Below, piece by piece: positions 14,198 through 15,776 of a DNA stretch of 15,776 bases. The notes beneath the pieces are model-generated. The model did no database searches and was not told the origin of the DNA. It worked only from the letters and a program-made list of their open reading frames with translations. The position numbers and the translations under genes were made by a program. Source of the DNA: Meridianimarinicoccus sp044221805 (GTDB taxonomy: Bacteria; Pseudomonadota; Alphaproteobacteria; Rhodobacterales; Rhodobacteraceae); NCBI GenBank assembly GCA_044221805.1, contig JBGAOK010000082.1:1-15776 (forward strand), written 5' to 3'. The first letter of the stretch is position 1; each line of letters starts with the position of its first letter.

Positions 14198-15776
14198 TCA
14201 CCCGCCGAACAGGTCGGCGCGATGCGGATTCATGCGCCGCAGATCCCCCCGACGCAAGGTCACGCCGAGCCGGTCGAAGAAATCGAGGATCTCGATCGCG
14301 ACCTTGCGCCCGTTATGGACCCGGTCGCGGAATTCCGGCGCGGTGAACCAGCCGTCGGGGCTTGCCGCGGCCAGGTCCCGGATGATCGCCAGCATGTCCT
14401 GCGTGACCTCGCGGGCGAAGAAATGGTCGTGGGCGATCTGGTCGGTCCGGCCCAGCTTCTGGGTCAGCCGCAGCAGCCGGCGGATCTCGCGTTCGTCGAT
14501 GCCAAAGCTGGTGGCGAAGTCGCGCACCAGGGCGGAACCGCCTTCGCCAGGAGTCGGAGCAGGATGCGGGCGAACAGCGCCTCTTCCGCCGCGGACAGGC
14601 GCACCTCGTGCCCCGGCAGGCGCAGGAAGGCGCCGTCGAGCACCAGCCGCCCGGCGCCGGCCTCGCCGCGCAGGAAGGTCGAGGAACGGCTCCTTCTCCA
14701 GCCAGGCTGGAGGCGACAGGCCAGCTTCTGCCCGTCCGGCGGTCGGGATTGTCGGCATGGAACGCGGCCAGCGTCGACGCAAGCCCGTCGCTGAGCGTCG
14801 CCCGCTGGGCTGCCGACAGGGCAAGGGGGCCGATCGCCTCGGCCCGGCCCCGACCAGCAGGGCCGCCGTCATGCCTTCGGGCAGGGCGCGATCGCGCAGG
14901 AAGCCGGGCAGGTCGACCGGCGCCACGGCAAGCTGGCCGGCCAGCGCCGCGGCCAGGTCGGATCCGCCGCGCCGCGCCTTGTCCGGGATCGCCCGCTCCG
15001 GCGTGCCGCGCTTCCGGGCCGGGGCGCGCAGGTCCAGGACCACGCCCCCGCCGATGGTCCGGCTGGCCGAAGTGTCGCGCAGGATGAAGCGGTCGCCTGC
15101 TCTCATCGGGCGGTCGAGCACCAGCTGCACCAGCCCCCGCGTCCCCGGCGCCACCGGATCCGCCAGCTCGCGGACGCCGGCCTCGGCCGCGTGGCAGTGC
15201 AGCCGGGCGGGGGCAGTGCCGATCGGTCGCGCTCATGGCGAGGACGCGCAACTCGCCATCGATCCAGGTGCGATTCGGGCATGGAAGCCGCGGCGCCAGC
15301 ACCATGTCGCCGCGATGCACCGCCTCGCGGGTGATGCCGTCGCCGGCGGGTTCAGGGCGCAGCGCTGGCCAGCGCGCCCCTCGGCAGCATTGCCGGTTCG
15401 AGCATGGATGCCGCGGACCCGCGCGGGCAGGCCGGACGGGCTGACCGTCACGGCATCGTCGAGACCGACCCGGCCCGACAGCACCATGCCGGTGACAACG
15501 GTGCCCGCCCCGGCCAGGGTGAAGCTGCGGTCGACGGCGAAACGGAACGGGCCGGCGATGCTGCGCGCCGTGGTCTCGGCCTCGGCCGCGGCGAGCGTCC
15601 GGCGCAGCTCGTCGATGCCCTCGCCGGTCAGGGACGAGACCGGGATCACCGGCAGGCCGGCCAGCCCGGTGCCGGCCAGCGCAACGCGGATTTCGGTCGT
15701 GACCGCAGCCCGGCGCTCGGGCCCGGCAAGGTCGGCCTTGGTCAGCGCGACGACGCCCCGGGTCAGACCCAGAAGG
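14198..15776 (-). CDS. selB: Selenocysteine-specific elongation factor SelB, 5' end beyond the window, frameshifted as read
   Basis: SelB is the EF-Tu-like GTPase that delivers Sec-tRNA to UGA codons marked by a SECIS hairpin. At the right edge the G4 motif of the GTPase domain is seen (VALTKADL), with the P-loop off the window. Domain 2 follows in the same frame (FRFAVDRSFTLAGAGTVVTG, GIHARTGNAAEGRAGQRCALN), then REAVHRGDMVLAPRLP. Domain 3 has LVQLVLDRPMRAGDRFILRD and SASRTIGGGVVLD. The C-terminal winged-helix domains show EAIGPLALSAAQRATLSDGL, LVLDGAFLRLPGHEVRLSAA, LVRDFATSFGIDEREIRRLL and EFRDRVHNGRKVAIEILDFF. Frame changes are needed near 15,347, 15,225, 14,848, 14,735, 14,700, 14,685 and 14,545. 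The text is continuous across them. The stop at 14198 touches selC. selA is probably upstream, outside the window. Confidence 0.88.

Noticed and set aside
10960..15350. Programmed frameshifting or selenocysteine recoding as the reason for the broken frames
   Set aside because: There are about twenty shifts at unrelated sites in four genes with no slippery motif or SECIS pattern; programmed events are single and conserved.

Overview
The window comes from a GC-rich alphaproteobacterium, most likely a member of the Rhodobacterales. This is judged from the strong G/C third-position bias and from how closely IlvD, CydA/B/X and the GbsR/MarR-type regulator read like proteins of that group. The genus cannot be told from the sequence.

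Left part (1-4661). A carbohydrate locus reads outward from a divergent promoter region at 2241-2353. Leftward run a short-chain dehydrogenase and, overlapping it by one base, a two-domain sugar ABC-transporter ATPase that leaves the window. Rightward run an IclR-family regulator and an exported type I (formylglycine) sulfatase. The dehydrogenase resembles the DHRS6 / 2-keto-3-deoxy-L-fuconate dehydrogenase group and keeps its three presumed carboxylate-binding arginines. Together these suggest uptake and non-phosphorylated oxidation of a deoxy-sugar such as L-fucose, possibly released from a sulfated glycan. The substrate is inferred, not shown.

Middle part (4662-9949). A strong hairpin terminator separates the sulfatase from the convergent housekeeping gene ilvD (branched-chain amino acid synthesis). 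A gene-free stretch of about 400 bases follows. Then come cydX, cydB and cydA on the minus strand, the three subunits of a cytochrome bd quinol oxidase.

Right part (9950-15776). Upstream of cydA on the same strand lie cydC and cydD, the heterodimeric ABC exporter needed for cytochrome bd assembly, and a GbsR/MarR-type regulator. Three alternating TTCAGA/TCTGAA half-sites stand just before the regulator start. Transcription order is therefore regulator-cydD-cydC-cydA-cydB-cydX. Beyond an intergenic hairpin lie selC (tRNA-Sec, anticodon TCA) and selB, the selenocysteine elongation factor, which runs off the right edge. The selB stop codon directly abuts the first base of selC.

The main caveat is sequence quality. 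From about 10,960 to 15,350 every protein gene (cydC, cydD, regulator, selB) is broken by many one- or two-base indels, about twenty frame changes by my reading, while the first 10.9 kb has none. Motifs and codon bias survive across the breaks, so consensus errors in this part of the contig are far more likely than decay of four neighbouring genes. I found no mobile element, CRISPR array, phage gene or clearly new system. The most notable items are the regulator/half-site arrangement ahead of the cyd operon, the zero-spacing selB-selC junction and the sulfatase-linked sugar locus.
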